Part shown: positions 25,501-38,800 of the stretch, piece by piece | Layout: every line of letters begins with the position of its first letter | How positions within the stretch are numbered: the stretch's first letter is position 1 | NCBI GenBank assembly: GCA_032173965.1 | Contig: CM063283.1 | Coordinates: forward strand, 87,595,243 to 87,659,242 | Length of the DNA stretch: 64,000 nucleotides | Direction of reading: 5' to 3' | Source: Sitta carolinensis | Taxonomy: Eukaryota > Chordata > Aves > Passeriformes > Sittidae | The notes under the pieces: generated by a model | Seen by the model: only the letters and a program-made list of their open reading frames with translations | Databases searched by the model: none | What the model was told of the DNA's origin: nothing | Program-made: the position numbers and the translations under genes

Positions 25501-27419
25501 TCTTCTGAAAGATAGGGAAAAGCAAGAGGCCCCGGGTTTCACTAAGTGCATTTTAACAAGTAACTAAACTGCCTTGTGATCTCAACCAGTAAACCAGGGA
25601 GGCTTACCACAGTCTTGCTGAATGCCTTTAACAAACAGGGATTCCTCCATCACATTCTGGGAATAACAACAACAAAAAAGAAATCTTTATTCGAGGAAAG
25701 CAAATGCAGCCGTTAACTTCAGAGCCAGGTAAAAAGGATTTGCAAGAATATAAAGAGAAAAGTACTTTCCCTTAGCAAGTTTTTTCAGCCATCTGGCTCA
25801 TCCCTCTCTCCCCTCCCCAGTGCTGGGGGTGATGGTCCTTGAAGCACACTTTTCCAGACACACACCAAACCTGACACATGGACTGCAGCCGCAAGCCAAA
25901 TGTCTGCTTCCAGATGTGCCTGCTGGCCCCAGCGGAGCTGCTCCCCCATCACACAGCCCACGACCCCAGGCTGGCAGCTAAACTTTCCCGGGGTACCGAA
26001 CAAATAAGTGACTGCCGAAATCCTGAGCCTTCCTTAGCTCTGCCTCTGCTCTTGTTTCAAACAAACATGAGAGAGTTGTTTCCTGCTTGCCTACATATGT
26101 TTCACAACACTGGTTGTCCACTTTCTGTCCAGACACAGGCATTTTCTTCCTGTGGAAACCACAGCATAGGACAGGAGAAGGAGGATCCAAGTAAACGCAG
26201 ATCCCATCCCTGAACACAGCCAGATGTTGCCAGAATCAGCATCTGAATCCAAAAGCTGGTGAGCACTTGTGGCCTCACGATTTAGGTGTTGTTCAAGTGC
26301 TGCTAGAAGAGTCATGTATATGCAGTTTACAGAAATGGAGCTTTTTTATGAGACTCTTTTCCCTTTCTATCAGTAAAGGCAATAGAGAGCTCTTTCTCCT
26401 CTGGAGTTTCAGGCCTTGGAGTTCATTTTGAAATGCTCACAGTCTTTTGAGGTTGACAGAGTTCCAGCTATTGATTTTCTTGACTTGTTCATAAGTTAAT
26501 ATTTACTATAAATATCTTGTTGAGAAAATGAAAAAAACCCCACATTTTCAAAAAAGCAGAAGCCGGCGGCATAATGAACTAGACACAACTTTAAACAAGA
26601 TATTTTAAGAAACATTAAACGTTCTTCCCCCTTTTTAAATTACTGGTAAAAAGAAAAAATTAAAACAATTGTCCTGAAACCAGAAGGGTGATAAGCAGTT
26701 TTTACTGTTGAGTTCATTACTGTGGTTATTTTGAGACAGAAGACATCTTTCTCATAATTTATGAGCCAGACATGAGCTCTTTGGAGGCTGTAGTATAAAG
26801 AACTCCTTAAAAATGACAGCAAAAAGATGACTTTGCTAGAAAATTACAACTGGTTCAACCATATCCAGATGCCTGAGAAGCTTGATTACAGCTTGACTCT
26901 CACCTACCATCATCAAAGAACTGCCAAGACCAGGATTTCCTAGGAGCAAGCATCCCAGCAGCAGCAGCAGAGCAAATGAAACACATGATGGGCTGGAGCA
27001 CTGTAAGCAAAGGCAATGACTTTGGCTGTGGAGAAAGGTTGTGTTGCTGCAGCCTAGCTGGTTGTTAACACAGGGCCCTGGATTGCTCACCTCCAACCTA
27101 CAGAAACTGGGGTTCAGCTTGTAGCCCCAGCATGGATTTTGCTAGTCTGCTGCTCTGGGATCCCACACTTGCTTGTCACTATCTGGTCTGGAAATGGCAG
27201 AAAACCTCACTCACACCCTTCCCATCTCCCCAGCCCCTTGCTGGGGAGAGTGGCCGACAAACTTACTGGCAGGGAGGGCAATGCATGAAAGAAAATACAG
27301 AGCCGACAGAAGAACGAAACGCACATGGCAGGGAATAATATTTCATTTGTGCAGTAGCAGCCCTGCTCAAGCAGTGTAAATAAAGCAGGTTACTGAGATA
27401 TGAATATACCACTGTTTAT

Positions 27420-28110
27420 AAATACTAGCCCTCCTGCCCAGAGACGTGCGTGAGGAGAGCTGGACACTCGTGAGGTCACCCCACCACATTTTATGATTTA
27501 CATAAATCATGTCAACACCGTGAGCAGGCACGGCAGGCGAATGGTGCTGCATGAAGCGAACCATTCAGTCTCCTGTCACAGGTTTTAAAACAGGTAGAAG
27601 CTGTTAACGGGCCCACCAAATCTCTTAAAATGCAGAGGGGATGAGGGATAATCCAGTCAAGGAAACAAGGCATTCACCCGCCCCATCTATCTCAGCTGAC
27701 AGACACCTTCCCGAGCTCTGAGGAACAGAAAGCCAGCCAAAAATAGGGTGCTAGCAAAGGCCAGGAGCTAAACTTGTGATTAACGTTCGCCTTCACAGAG
27801 GGTAGTGTGTCCCACTAAGAAACTGCTCTAATGAAGAAAATGCCTGTATGCCTGGCAAAGGCGGAGAAAACACCCCAGGTTTTGCTGCGTGCGGGACACT
27901 TCCTCCCCTTATTTACCAAGCACATAGAAAATGTGATTTTTCTGGCAGAGGAATCAATATTCTGGGACTAAACGGAAGCCTCTCTGTAGGTTTGCCTTGC
28001 ATCCAAGTACCTGTGGTTTGGGGGCCAGAGATGAAGGCAGTGGGGGCAGTTGCAGGAAAGCAACGTGCAGCTTCCCGTGAATTTTGTTCAACTCCCCCGA
28101 GCACGGTGTC
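27420..28110. promoter_or_regulatory. Candidate CpG-retaining regulatory element
   Basis: CpG dinucleotides appear repeatedly here (GAGACGTGCGTGAGG, ACACCGTGAGCAGGCACGGC, GAAGCGAACC, TAACGTTCGCC, GCTGCGTGCGGGAC), while the surrounding tens of kilobases are CpG-poor. Retained CpG in unique DNA suggests low germline methylation, as at promoters and some enhancers. No exon with supporting splice sites was found. Confidence 0.3.
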
Positions 28111-31100
28111 TAACTGGGATCACACCATACAAGGCCAAAGCTACAGCTAAGGATAAAAGCAGCAGCGACAAACAATTTTCTTTTTCTTGCCACTTCACAG
28201 TCATGTATCTCTCTGGGGTTGTTCTAATTTCAGTGGACAGTAGTCCCTTTTGGTCCAATTTGCCTGTTTCAGGAGACAGATGATGCCATCAGGGTGGGTG
28301 TCTGAAACTGGCTTGCAGTCTTTAACTGTGCCCAAATTTCAGCTCTAATAACATGTAATTATGTAAAATAATTGTAAAAATTACAATCACTCATGAATCG
28401 TGTATAATTATGCAAAAGAAATGTAAAAAATGTAAAAGCGTTACAAAATCCTTGTGATACATTGCTGGTATATGGACATGTGCTATTCACTACTCTTAAA
28501 TACAAGTTGATTTAAAAATATTATTTTGACCATAAATCAACCGTGTTCTATGTGATTCCTGTTGATCTACAGCTGTGACACATTCTCAGAGAAGAACAGA
28601 TGTAAATATTAGGCAAAACTGGGAAGTGTTCTGCGAAGTGTTTTTCACTGGAAGATGTGGATTTGTCAAAAGCAAAGCCTTAGGGAGGAGATAGGATTTT
28701 TAAAATGAAAATGCCATATTCAAATACAATTGGAAAATGTTTTCAAAAATTATCAGAATATCCTCTTTCTATAACTTTCAAAAGAAAACATGTAATTTTC
28801 AGACTGAAAGTAAGTTTCTATTTTGAAATCTAGGTAAGATTAGACCAAAAATATCAGGGAAAAATACTTAAGTCAAAACACTTCAAGGCTTACCAAAAAC
28901 CATTATTGCAGAATTTTTGCTCTGATCTAAATTTTTGCATTTTACTCTTTAAATTCAATTTTTTCCAAAAATTTGCACTTCTGCATATGCAAAAAATGAT
29001 AAGTGCATAAGCCCATTTTTTTACCTCTGCAGATCTATAAAAAATGTGTTTTCAGCAAACCATAGACAGATCACACAAGCTTCAGTGTCTTTTCCAGAGA
29101 AGCTTCACCCATTGCGAAGGTGGCAGGGAGGGATCTCACTCCTTTCAGACTCGGGGGATCAGGAAATAATCTCTATTCTGTTTCCCCAGTCTCATTCTGG
29201 ACCCAGCAAAAGCTTTTTTCCCCCCAAGGAGAAATGCAGACGTGCCTTGCAGCTGGTGCCTTCTCCCTCTACATAGAGGTGGCACTGCGAGGGGTTCCTC
29301 TCCTGCGCAGGAGGGTGACCTCCGTGTTCTACTTTGGTCAAGGTCACAGCTTGGAGAAGCAGGTACCTGCTATCTGAAATGAAGACCTAAATGAAAATGA
29401 AAAGATTTGGGTTTTGTTACTGTGCCTTCCTGACAGTAATGTCTCTTCAGGGGCAATTAAATGCTAAGCATCGGTCTGTTAAATTTAGTGGCAATTTCAG
29501 TTGTATGCAGCATCAAGTCAAGGACAATTTCAGTTTCAGGGCAGCTTTTATTTCATGTTTTGAAACTGTGAGTGCTTTTTATTCAAGAGCATCTTTTGTT
29601 TGAAATAATATAGCCTAGCTGTTTCTCTGTGGTCCTGATCCTGCATCTCAGAAAGGACCTCACTCACAGCCAGAATCCTATTAATAATCAGGTACTTTCA
29701 GCAGGGAGACTGAAGTCCCTAAGCACAGGTTGGGGCCTGCTGTGCATTTCTGTATTAATGTGGAGAGGATTTTTAAGATCCAGGGGTTTTCCCCCTCTAA
29801 GGCCTCTGACCCATCTGTTGGTAAGACTCTTTGGGAAAAGAGTCACATTCAGGATTCAACTTCAGATGCAGACCCAGATTGGAGGTTTGCAAAGGCATTT
29901 GATTCAGGCACGTCATTGGGTTCCCTGTAGGAGCGGGTTTGTGTACCCACTCATTCACATCTGCATGGCCATACTTCATCTGTCTACAGGCAACAGCTTC
30001 CCTGAGTTGCCTTCCTTAAGACTCAGGTTTTGTATTACCAGGTAAATTTCCTTTCAGTTTTATTCGCATGGAGCAAGAGTGACATTCTGTGGCCAGTTAG
30101 ATTTATGGCAGTATTTCCTCACTCTTTTTTCCTGTCCCATAAATACCTCAGGGCATAAACCATCCTCTTTTGTTTCATTTGTGGCTCCTATCACAGTTTC
30201 TGAGAAGTAAATATAGAGGAATTCTCAAACACATTTCTGTGGCATATAATCCTTAGGGACTTCTTTACCATGAATTCCTGACAAATTCAGATGTCTATGT
30301 ACTGATTACTATTTTATGAGAGCAATGCCCGATTATAATGTAAGAAACCAGAAGCATGAAGAGAGAGGCTCCTCGGGCTCCACTCTAGCTGGCTCAGCCT
30401 GTTGTACTTGGAAGGGATGAGGAAACCATGTTCCAAAACCCCATAAAAAAATAAAGCGGAGTGCTGTTTAAAACAAAGCAGTGGGCTTTTTAGGCACTTA
30501 TGTGCTCCAGATAATACACCAATGACACTAAATTGAACTCATTTAGCTGTAAACATGATATTACATTTGACAGCTTCTAGTGGTAAAAAACCAGACAGTC
30601 CATGCTGAGGAGAAAAGAAACAATATGGAAGGAGAAAATCTCATCAAAAAAAGAAGCCACAAAAGGGCCAACGGGGGGAAAAAATACCCAACAAAACCCC
30701 AGCATTTTTCAGTGGTTACAGTCATAACTCAGCACAGACACGCATGGTACCAAAAGCAACCTGCCCAGTTTAAACAGCGGAGAGCAGGCGCTGGAGTTTA
30801 TGTTGTTCCCCTGTTTATTAAAAACGGATGGGAGCACTTGACAGAAAAATCAAACTTCTGGTCACGGCTCATTAATCTCTGTTGTATCTGTCAGATATGT
30901 GTGTCTAGAGTTTCAACAAGGCTCTAGAATCAAGATTACTGCTGAGCTCTGTTGTTTTCTCTAATTTTGAATGAGGGGAAATGCTGCCAATCACCCTAGG
31001 CAAGAGGTGAGCACAGGGCCATGGCTGCAACCCTTTACAGCCAGCATCTCCCTGCCCAGTGGTTTGGATCTCAGAGGCAGAAACTCCTCCTTCCCTTCCT

Positions 31101-32920
31101 CACCGCAGTCAGTTTTGGCTGGCTGCCTCTTCTCCCCTTCCCCTGAAAATCAGACCCATTGCCCACCACCAAAGCACATGCCTGTCAGTGTCAAGGTGAT
31201 GACGAAGTTGACCTGAGGCAGTGGTGGATGCTACTTCACCCCTGAATTCTGCTCTCATACACAAAAGTTTTAATCACATTAATCCACTGTAGACAGTGGA
31301 GCTCCTCCTGTGTAAAACCAGGGTAAGTGATGGGCTCAGCAAGCCTAGAGTGGGCTCAGCAGGCCTGAGATGAATATGGTATGAAACAATTAGCTGCAGA
31401 TGGTATAGGAATCTCGTTTTCTGGAAATACAGATTTTGCCTGGAGATCTTTCTATATATATTGGATTTGTCAAACTGATAATGACTTGAACATTTGGGAG
31501 AGAGGATAACCCACCGCAGGGCCAGATGCAGCTGTGATGGGGAGGATGGAGGATGTATATTAGCCTCAAAATGTGTCTGTCTCCCCATCACATTCCTATG
31601 CCAATCTATGGCGGTGGGAGGATGGATGAGGCCCTGAGTAGAGCAGGGCAGAGCAGCTCACCCGCTGCCTTCCCTTATGCCATTACTTTCCTTATTTGCT
31701 TTGGACATTGCTCATTTCTTCACTCATTCTTTTCTTCTCCCCTTTCCTCCTCTTTAAATTGTCAGTGTTGCTGTTTTCAGAGACATAAAAGCTGATGGGC
31801 ACTTAGAGGATGAGGCGTAAGATTTAGCTGCTGCTTCTCTTAAGTGTAAAATACAGGCAAGTTGTAAGAGGAAGTTTCCAGCTCTGCCAGAGGACAGGCT
31901 GGGGATTCGTTTCAATCCTGATACCACAAGCACTGTTCTTCAGGCAGGAACACTGGACTCACATAACACAAATATAGACACAGACAGAAAAATAGCAAAG
32001 CAGATATGATGTTTTACGACTGCAGGTACACCACAAGCAGGCAGCCTGACCCTCACTGCTCACCAACTGTAAACGGCAGTAGCAAGACTGTGTAAAAGCC
32101 ATGCTTGCCAGCTCCCTTCCCAATGAAAACACATGGAGGTTCCCTCCAGGGGATGTCTCTCCTGCCTGCCAAAGTCTGCCCTCAAGATCAGCCCTGCCTG
32201 CTGCGCCAACTGCAGGATTGCAGGCACGGCTGCCGCATGGTGTTTCAGATCATATGGAAAGCCATATTCCTGGGGATGTTCAGACATGCCAGAGAGCCTG
32301 CCTATATGGAAGTCAGCTGGACTGGGAGTGGGCAGTAGGCAAATGGCAAACAGCAGCACTTACCCTCTGTGCTGAGCTTGCTGTTTCTGAGAAGAACAGA
32401 CATAACCCTGTGTTTCAGCCTTAGCAGAGCTTGCCCATGCAGAATGTTTCCCCAGACCATTTTAAAGATCTATAAAGCTAGACCTACTGAGAAACAGAAT
32501 GTCTTACTAGATCTTAACAGACAGGGTGGATCCAGCTGCCAGATAATCTGCCTGCAATGTGGTGGACCTTTCTAATCCCAAGAGTAAATTCCCATTGTTT
32601 AAATGTTAGCTCCTATCACTTAGAATATTTTTCCAGTGGGTTTTTAGGAATCCGGGTTATTAGGTCAAGAAATCTGGGCCTTCTGACCTGTTTATTCTTG
32701 CAGACTTGTTGAATGACTCTACTAGTTGGTATAATTTGCGGTTGATCAGAGAAGACTATGCATCTCTGTCTCTCTATATACATATATATTTGCAGCATTT
32801 CTGAAGCTTCTCTGTATTTAACACTTAATTTTTTTTCAATAAAGCATATATGATGTAGGAGCCATTTTCAACAGCCACATCAACACTTAAGCCTGGATCA
32901 TTTAAGCTATTCAAGTACTT

Positions 32921-32976
32921 ATAAATAAAAAAAAAAAATAAATAATAATAAAAAAAATATATATATATATATATAA
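32921..32976. repeat. A-rich and (TA)n simple repeat
   Basis: An A-run with ATAA units passes into (AT)n. No LINE or SINE body is recognisable on either side, so I cannot say whether it began as a retroposon tail. Confidence 0.9.
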
Positions 32977-33852
32977 CACATATCAGTTGAAGTCCTTCAG
33001 ACTCATCTAAGAGGGTTAGATGAGTAGTTTCCACTGAAATCTGCCCTCAGTTCCAGCTTTCCCTCAGTTGCTTAAGTTGTTCATTTTGGATTTAGATACT
33101 GAGATGACAGGTACTTAAAATATGCAATAGCTGGATGACACGCATAATGTAAAGATGGATGTTTGAGCACTGTAGGATGCAGGATCATCTTTAGCTGAGG
33201 AACAGCTCAGGAAAAGGCCACATGTCCCTGCTAGGTGTCTCCTGGTCACAATAGCCCTAAAGTAAAATTGTCAGGCAGGAAATGCTGACAGGTATCTTGT
33301 TACATGCTTGACTATGAGAAATTTCTTGTGCAGATACAGAAGACACAGCACAGGGAGAATCTTCCTGCTAGCCAGCTTATTTAGCCAAGTCATAGTAGTG
33401 AGCCTCTTTATTGAGAGCAGTGCAGGTCAGCTCGGGTGTAACTCAGGGGAAAGCAGGGACTCACACATCAACCTGGCAGAAATAAGGGTTTGTTTCACTG
33501 AAATAGTGGGGGCATTTTTAATGGCAACTTGTTAGGAAGCTATATCGTATTCTTCAAAAAGCTGCTGCCAGATAGGCAATAGCTGAGTGGGCTTGTTGGG
33601 CCATATAGCTTCCTGACTTTGTCCATTGGTCAAAATCACTAATGATGAACCCAGGATTTGTTATCTTCTTCAATCCTTTTGAGAGTTAACTTTTTTCTTA
33701 GGAGACATAGAGAAACATGAGGTAATAGACCTGTTCCAACTCTACTCCTATCTCCCGGATATAGTTGATGCAGGAGTCCTTGGTGTCCTTTACTGCATGG
33801 TATGACAGCAGCATTCCCTTTATTCTCAAAAAGACTTTGTGACTCCTTGGAG

Positions 33853-33925
33853 AGAATCACAGAATCATAGAAGGATTTGATTGCAAAGGACCTTAAATGA
33901 TCATTTTATTCAATCCCTTGCAATG
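33853..33925 (-). repeat. CR1 LINE, very short 3' fragment, minus strand
   Basis: The plus strand reads AGAATCACAGAATCATAGAA, then GATTTGATTGCAAAGGACCTT and AATGATCATTTTATTCAATCCC. This corresponds to the reverse complement of the CR1 tail with several substitutions. Only about 70 bases are recognisable. Confidence 0.8.
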
Positions 33926-35624
33926 AGAAGTCAGGAGGTTCCCTTGGGTGACGTAATTTGGCACTGCTGTGTACCAAGAATAACATTTTTAAGCAGCCAC
34001 CATGTCCTTTGCCTTGGCAGTTTCCTGTTCTGCTCTTTATTGCTGGCAATTTTTTTTGCATGCATCAGTTATATGAACAAAATAAAAAGTTTTCAAGTGA
34101 GTAAGTATATAAAATCAAGTTACTTGTAGTTTTCTGAGAAGGTTAGTGGAAAGCAATTACAAATACTTTTATGCTTAGCAAAGTATAGCTGAAGATGTTA
34201 TTTGCTTTGAACTGCAAAACCAGAAAGCACAAGCCCTTTTGTTATTTGAGATGTGTCACTAAATAAAGAATCTTTTAATGAGGGGAAAGCTAAAAATCCC
34301 AATGATATTATAGTCAGTTACTCTGAAACTGCAACCTTTCCCTCTGCATCTCTGTTTCTACCATCAGACATAAAAAGCCCTTCTTCTTACCACAGAATAT
34401 ATTAACTGCAGGTCTCCAGTTAACTCATGTGTGAAATGTGCTTGATACCAAATGAATGGATGATCATAAAAACAGCCTTCCTTTTTCCTGGAAACAAAAA
34501 GCAGTGGTGATACATATTGCTTCTGTTTTCAGCCAAAGACTATAGTACCAGATGGCTAACACAACCTAAACAGCTAGCTGCATCTGGATTAAAAAGTTTG
34601 AAGGGTGTGAGCTAATCTTTAAAAAATGCCAGATAACTTTTGCCTCTTTAAATAATGCTACTGCTCACACCATCCCAGGACTGCTCAAACATGCCTTAGT
34701 TATGTTCATTAAGCATAATTAAACTGAACAAAAGGCTAGTGAGACAACTATCTTTGTCAAGTCAGAGGCCATCTTTTGGGATATGATCTAAGATTCACTG
34801 AAGGGAAGGGAAAATGTCTCACTGATTTTTGTAGCCTTGAAATAGGAGCCTAGTGGTTATTTTTCCTTGTTCACACTGATTAAAGCTGCAGATGAAACTT
34901 ATGCTGGTTAAGGTTCTTTTCCAACTTGTTTCTTTGTGTGACATGATTTCACTTTTCAAACTCAAATGTACTTTTTCCCATAAAAGCAAGATGTTTGGGT
35001 AACAGTAGTAGTAACCTGAACACTAATCAGCCAGAGAAGAAATATATCTTTTTGCTCTATATGTTTATGAGGTACCTGAAACAATAGTGTAGTGTAGTGA
35101 GGTCCTGGGCTTAGCTACAGGTACTTCCATTGCAACAGTCAGGTACTATTTCAAATTACTTTTATTTCAATATCTTTCATAATCAGCTAGAAATGAAACT
35201 AATACACTGTGGGACAGGAGAGTTGTTTGCAATGTCTTTAAGGAAAAAAGCATTTTTATTTTGTCAACAGCAAGGCTGAAATATATGGATGATGGACTAG
35301 ATAGAGAGCCACTGTTCTTTTTTTCCATAGACTGTGCCAGGCTACCAAAGTTCTGAGTGTTAGCTCTTGGGTTGGTTTTACTTTTCTTCCTTTTCCCATT
35401 TTCTTTGCTGGAATGGTAGCAGCATACCTCAAAACTCCACAATTTCCCATCCTAATCTTTGCTATATTGTCAGACACTCCATGGGAAGAGTTTCACAATT
35501 GCTCAGTGTTTCATGGTGTTAAAATGTCATAACCATTCAAGTATTTTTTTTTCATGTTAGAACATCTACAGAACTTCATGACTCACCCTACCAGGACAGA
35601 GAAAGAGAATGGCCTTGCAATACA

Positions 35625-35870
35625 TCATGCCATTTCTAAAATGTTGGCTATCTTAATGGGGTCGGCACGGACATTTGTCTTGAAAACCACCCAGTAATAG
35701 CGGGAAGTTCTCACACAGTCTTCCTCACAGATGGTGAGACCTGCCAGCAGTTTTATGGCCCAGCAGTGAATGGCTCTGCAGCTGTATGGGCATACCTGCT
35801 GGAAGGCTGTCTGAGTGATACGGACAACATGTGCAGCAAAAAAACCCAGCGCCACTGGTGGCTTCTATTG
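35625..35870 (-). other. Minus-strand open frame resembling a terminal exon, unassigned
   Basis: A frame of about 79 codons between stops on the minus strand looks protein-like. It has several cysteines (CPYSC, then HCW, then CEEDC), then TSRYYWVVFKTNVRADP, and a stop after ILEMA. An acceptor-like TTGTCCGTATCACTCAG lies inside the first part. If spliced there, the frame that would follow the 41598 exon is not this one, so I cannot join them. It may be a separate exon, an ancient coding remnant or chance. I recognise no family. Confidence 0.2.
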
Positions 35871-38800
35871 TTTAATCTTCTGCCAGCAAACAAAAAGTGA
35901 CGTGGCTTCAAAACAATGGGAAGGAGGGAGAAAAATAAGAGAAGAGGGTGCTACTGAAAGATTTAGTTAAAGTCTATTCTTCTCTGGTATTTTGCAGAAT
36001 AGGGGTCAATGGTTTAAGCACAAGAGGCTTGATTCATGCCTGGATGAAGCAGATGGGGCAGATCACCAGGCAGCAGCTTCCAAATAAAAGCTGTGGAAGG
36101 CAGCTTTAACTTTCCTTGCAGACCAAAGGGCCATTATAACAGTGAGAAAGTGGGACTTGACCGGACTCAGCCTTCACTTCCATCTGCTCCGAAGAATCCT
36201 TCATACAGCAGTTTTGGTCAGAAGGACCTCCTGAACTATCCCTCTCCTCCTCCACCAGCAGCTTGGAGATCCAGTAGAGCAATTGACAGACAATCTGCAC
36301 AGGGGAATACAGTGATTGCCTAAGACAATCAGCCCCACTGTGTTGATATATACTCTGACCTGGAGCCCACAGTTCACTGCAAGGAAAGGTGCTGCACAAG
36401 CAACTCACAAAAGGTCCTCTTGCCTGAAAGAGGAGAAAATCTAAGAATGAAACTAGAGACAGCATTGGGAACACGACTCTTAGAGGGAAACACAAAGGAA
36501 GAGAGAGCTGACATTGTTCAGCTTCCTGGCCAGCAGTCTGACTGTTGCTGCATGTGTTGCAGGCCTTGATATGCTTCTAAAGCAGGGAATGAGGTAAGTT
36601 TACAGACATCTGCTGGGAATTCTTTCCAAGAGAAAGATGAGTAAGGGGTGAAAGTACTTATTTGGAAGTGCAATAAGTGGGTAATAACTGTGGTTCCGTG
36701 GGACAAGGATGCAAGTTTCCAAACAATACTAGGCAGTCGAGATCCAAGAAACTGGAAACAAGCAGTTTATATCAGGAACCAAGATGGAATACCAGAAGAC
36801 AGAAGCAAAAACATGAAGTTAATATGCAGTCTAGAAGAATTAATTCTTTTCAGTAGAAGTCGAAATATGTTTTTGTGGCACTAGTTTTTCCATGATTTGG
36901 CTATGATGCTTATAGCTATTTTCTAAGGCTCCTTTCCCTTCTCAAATGTGGAATAGACCCTAAGAAATCCCTCAGCCACCTGATAGAGGAGTACCTGGAA
37001 TTAACACACACATACAGCTACTTCTCGTTGAGGTTTTCGGCATTGGTCGTCTGTGTTACCAGCAGTCTACAGAGGAGTCTCCATATTATACCTTTTCTAG
37101 ATTTTTAGAGACCCTGACTTTGAGCTACTAGCGCCCATGTTGTTTCCCAAGCATTTGCAAAGCTTGAGTTATGAGTGTGCATAGTGATACACAGCTTTGA
37201 TGAAAGGGTATTGTACAGATTCTTATCCCATGTACGGAAATGTGTGGATAAATTTTTCCTTGTCTCTTTGGGCCCATGTATTAGCAGATAGTCTGAAAGA
37301 CAAATAGTTAAAAATAAATCATTCAATCATTGTGTGTCCAGAATATTCTACTGTCAGTAAAGTAATACATATTTCTATAATATCTTTTTTTATTCACTGA
37401 TTCATAATTTTTTCAGTTCTTTCACACCAACCTCTGCTTGTTTCTCAAATCTCTGAAAAAGCAGAGCATAATTGCCTTTCATAGTCCAATATCTACCACT
37501 GCCTTTTCTTTCAGCCACAAAGCATCCTAGACATCAAAACAAAGCAGTCTTTAGTACACGCTCAAGAGCTTTGCTCTCATACATCACTAGCTGAGCATCT
37601 AGTTCCCACATAGTTCAGTGCTCTATTAATCCTGAAGAAAATTCTTGCCCTACTCCAAAAGGATTTTAATTTGGAATTTCTGTTTTCCATGGGAGTTATG
37701 TATGGAACAGGCTACAGATATTCAGCCACAATGAGGAAAAATGTGCAAACTACATCTACAGGAGAAGAGAACAATGATGGAGGAGTTTGATTCCATTGTC
37801 CTGGGACAACAGGGATACTAGAACTAGGTAAAGTCATAATTTCTGCCTTCTGCCCTGTCCCTGCACCTTATCAGCATGTACTTTTTCAATTAACCCTGGG
37901 TTGTAGTGACAAAACCTTGACTATTTTGACTTCAATGAACCTTGAAGAACTGGGTCAGAATGCATGCATGACAGATAATAAGCCTTAACTATAAAAGCAA
38001 TAAAAATGCAGAAGGTGCTATCTGTGTAATATAGTCCCATTAACATATCACACTTGAAATCTTAATTTTGGAATTTCCTGAGGTAATTTTAACTATGCAG
38101 TCTTCACTTTACATTAAGAGTCCTTCTTGTATAACACCCAGGGTGGCACAGCAAGGGTAGCAGGAAACTGAATCGTGGGTTTCTGAGATTAGTGACTTTA
38201 ACCTCTGCTGCCTGAGCTTAAAGATGGCAGTCAGGAGAGATGCAGAGTGCCAGCGTGGGTTACAGTAGCATATTCTTTAGTTTTCTGCTACTCACACCCT
38301 TGTTTTCACAGCAGAAAAGGAAGATCAACAGGCCTGAAGGAAATTGGATGGAAGTGTTCCTAGACTCAAAATAAAATAGTAAGACTTATTTTGAGTATTA
38401 AGACACATATGCATATATGGGGGTTGGGAGTGAGGAAAAGAAAAATACTCAGCATGGGTGTTAAGGAGAGAAAAACAGTGTCTGCTTTGACAGTTAGTAT
38501 TTGGTGCCCTCTTCTGCACCCATCCGTATTTTAAAAGTTCTTTAGAATGAGGAGAAGAGCATCTGTCTGTCGTCCATTTCTACATAGCAGTGCTTTGCTG
38601 TGAGGGGCAGGGGGTCATCCTAGCAGATGTCAGCCATCGTGGTGATGGGAAAAGTAGAATCTTTTTTTAGGTGAGAGGAATGAGTGTGTTAATAGAGAAT
38701 AAAAGGCTGTGAATGGAAATTAAAAAAATATTTAACTGAGATTTCAGTTATGACATCTAAATTATTATATTAATAAAAGAAGGTTGTATTTTGATTGTGA

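Larger units (their letters stand above)
20521..33852. other. Intergenic, with several candidate regulatory blocks
   Basis: It contains the candidate elements at 21060-21260, 22620-22790 and 27420-28110, an AT-rich block at 28340-28440 with ATAATTATGCAAAAG, and the simple repeats at 22420 and 32921. Frames of 100-138 codons (29629-30045, 30580-30927) have no coding character. No gene is recognised. Confidence 0.65.

Noticed and set aside
36106..36495. 129-codon minus-strand frame
   Set aside because: No recognisable domain, no splice sites at its ends and no codon texture different from the background.
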